A stretch of DNA of 6,219 nt from assembly GCA_027459565.1 (NCBI GenBank), contig DAIDIA010000110.1, forward strand, positions 1-6,219, in the 5' to 3' direction. Positions 6,190 through 6,219 of this stretch are shown here, in pieces. This stretch comes from Acidimicrobiaceae bacterium. GTDB taxonomy: Bacteria; Actinomycetota; Acidimicrobiia; Acidimicrobiales; Bog-793. How positions within the stretch are numbered: position 1 is the stretch's first letter; every line of letters starts with the position of its first letter. The position numbers and the translations under genes were made by a program. Under the pieces are notes generated by a model. The model ran no database searches. It was given only the letters and a program-made list of their open reading frames with translations, and was not told the origin of the DNA.

Positions 6190-6219
6190 ATGGTCGAGCG
6201 CTACCAGGTCATTATCGTC
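6190..6219 (+). CDS. Start of an unidentified gene, possibly a flavoprotein (3' end outside window)
   Basis: ATG 6190 is preceded by the strong Shine-Dalgarno GGAGGAG (6177-6183) at six-base spacing, so this is very probably a real start. Only ten codons are visible: MVERYQVIIV. A polar start followed by a YxVIIV beta-strand is typical just before the GxGxxG dinucleotide-binding loop of FAD- or NAD-dependent oxidoreductases, but the loop itself lies beyond the window. The function is therefore a guess. The strong terminator at 5992-6027 and the 162-base gap after it suggest that it is transcribed independently of the liv operon. Confidence 0.6.
   Translation, partial: MVERYQVIIV

Overview
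The window comes from a GC-rich bacterial chromosome. Strong Shine-Dalgarno sites, one TTG start, tightly overlapping operon genes and a lipoprotein-type binding protein suggest a high-GC Gram-positive organism, most likely an actinobacterium. A lineage such as Acidimicrobiia is possible but cannot be proven from this sequence alone. All genes lie on the + strand. There are no tRNA or rRNA genes, CRISPR arrays, insertion sequences or phage genes.

Layout: bases 1-762 hold the C-terminal two thirds of an alanine dehydrogenase (ald), cut off by the left edge. A 366-base gap (763-1128) follows, with a terminator-like hairpin, a plausible sigma-70-type promoter (929-957) and a leader containing a 10-bp stem directly before the ribosome binding site. 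Then comes a complete ABC importer operon of the branched-chain/hydrophobic amino acid family (HAAT/Liv): permeases livH (1129-2022) and livM (2019-3065), ATPases livG (3055-3813) and livF (3806-4612), and a lipid-anchored binding protein (4667-5974). The first four genes overlap by 4, 11 and 8 bases, implying translational coupling. The binding protein follows after 54 bases with its own strong ribosome binding site. A 16-bp-stem hairpin (5992-6027) closes the operon. A second regulatory-looking gap with two inverted repeats (6028-6189) leads into the first ten codons of another gene, possibly a flavoprotein, cut off by the right edge.

How it works together: the lipoprotein captures substrate outside the membrane, LivH and LivM form the channel, and LivG and LivF power it with ATP. 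The substrate is probably an amino acid or related small molecule but cannot be fixed from sequence. Alanine dehydrogenase next door interconverts alanine and pyruvate plus ammonia, which fits an amino-acid utilisation neighbourhood, but it appears to be a separate transcription unit.

I found no undescribed system. The most noteworthy oddity is an Arg in place of the first Gly of the LivF Walker A motif. The inverted repeats in the two leaders come next.
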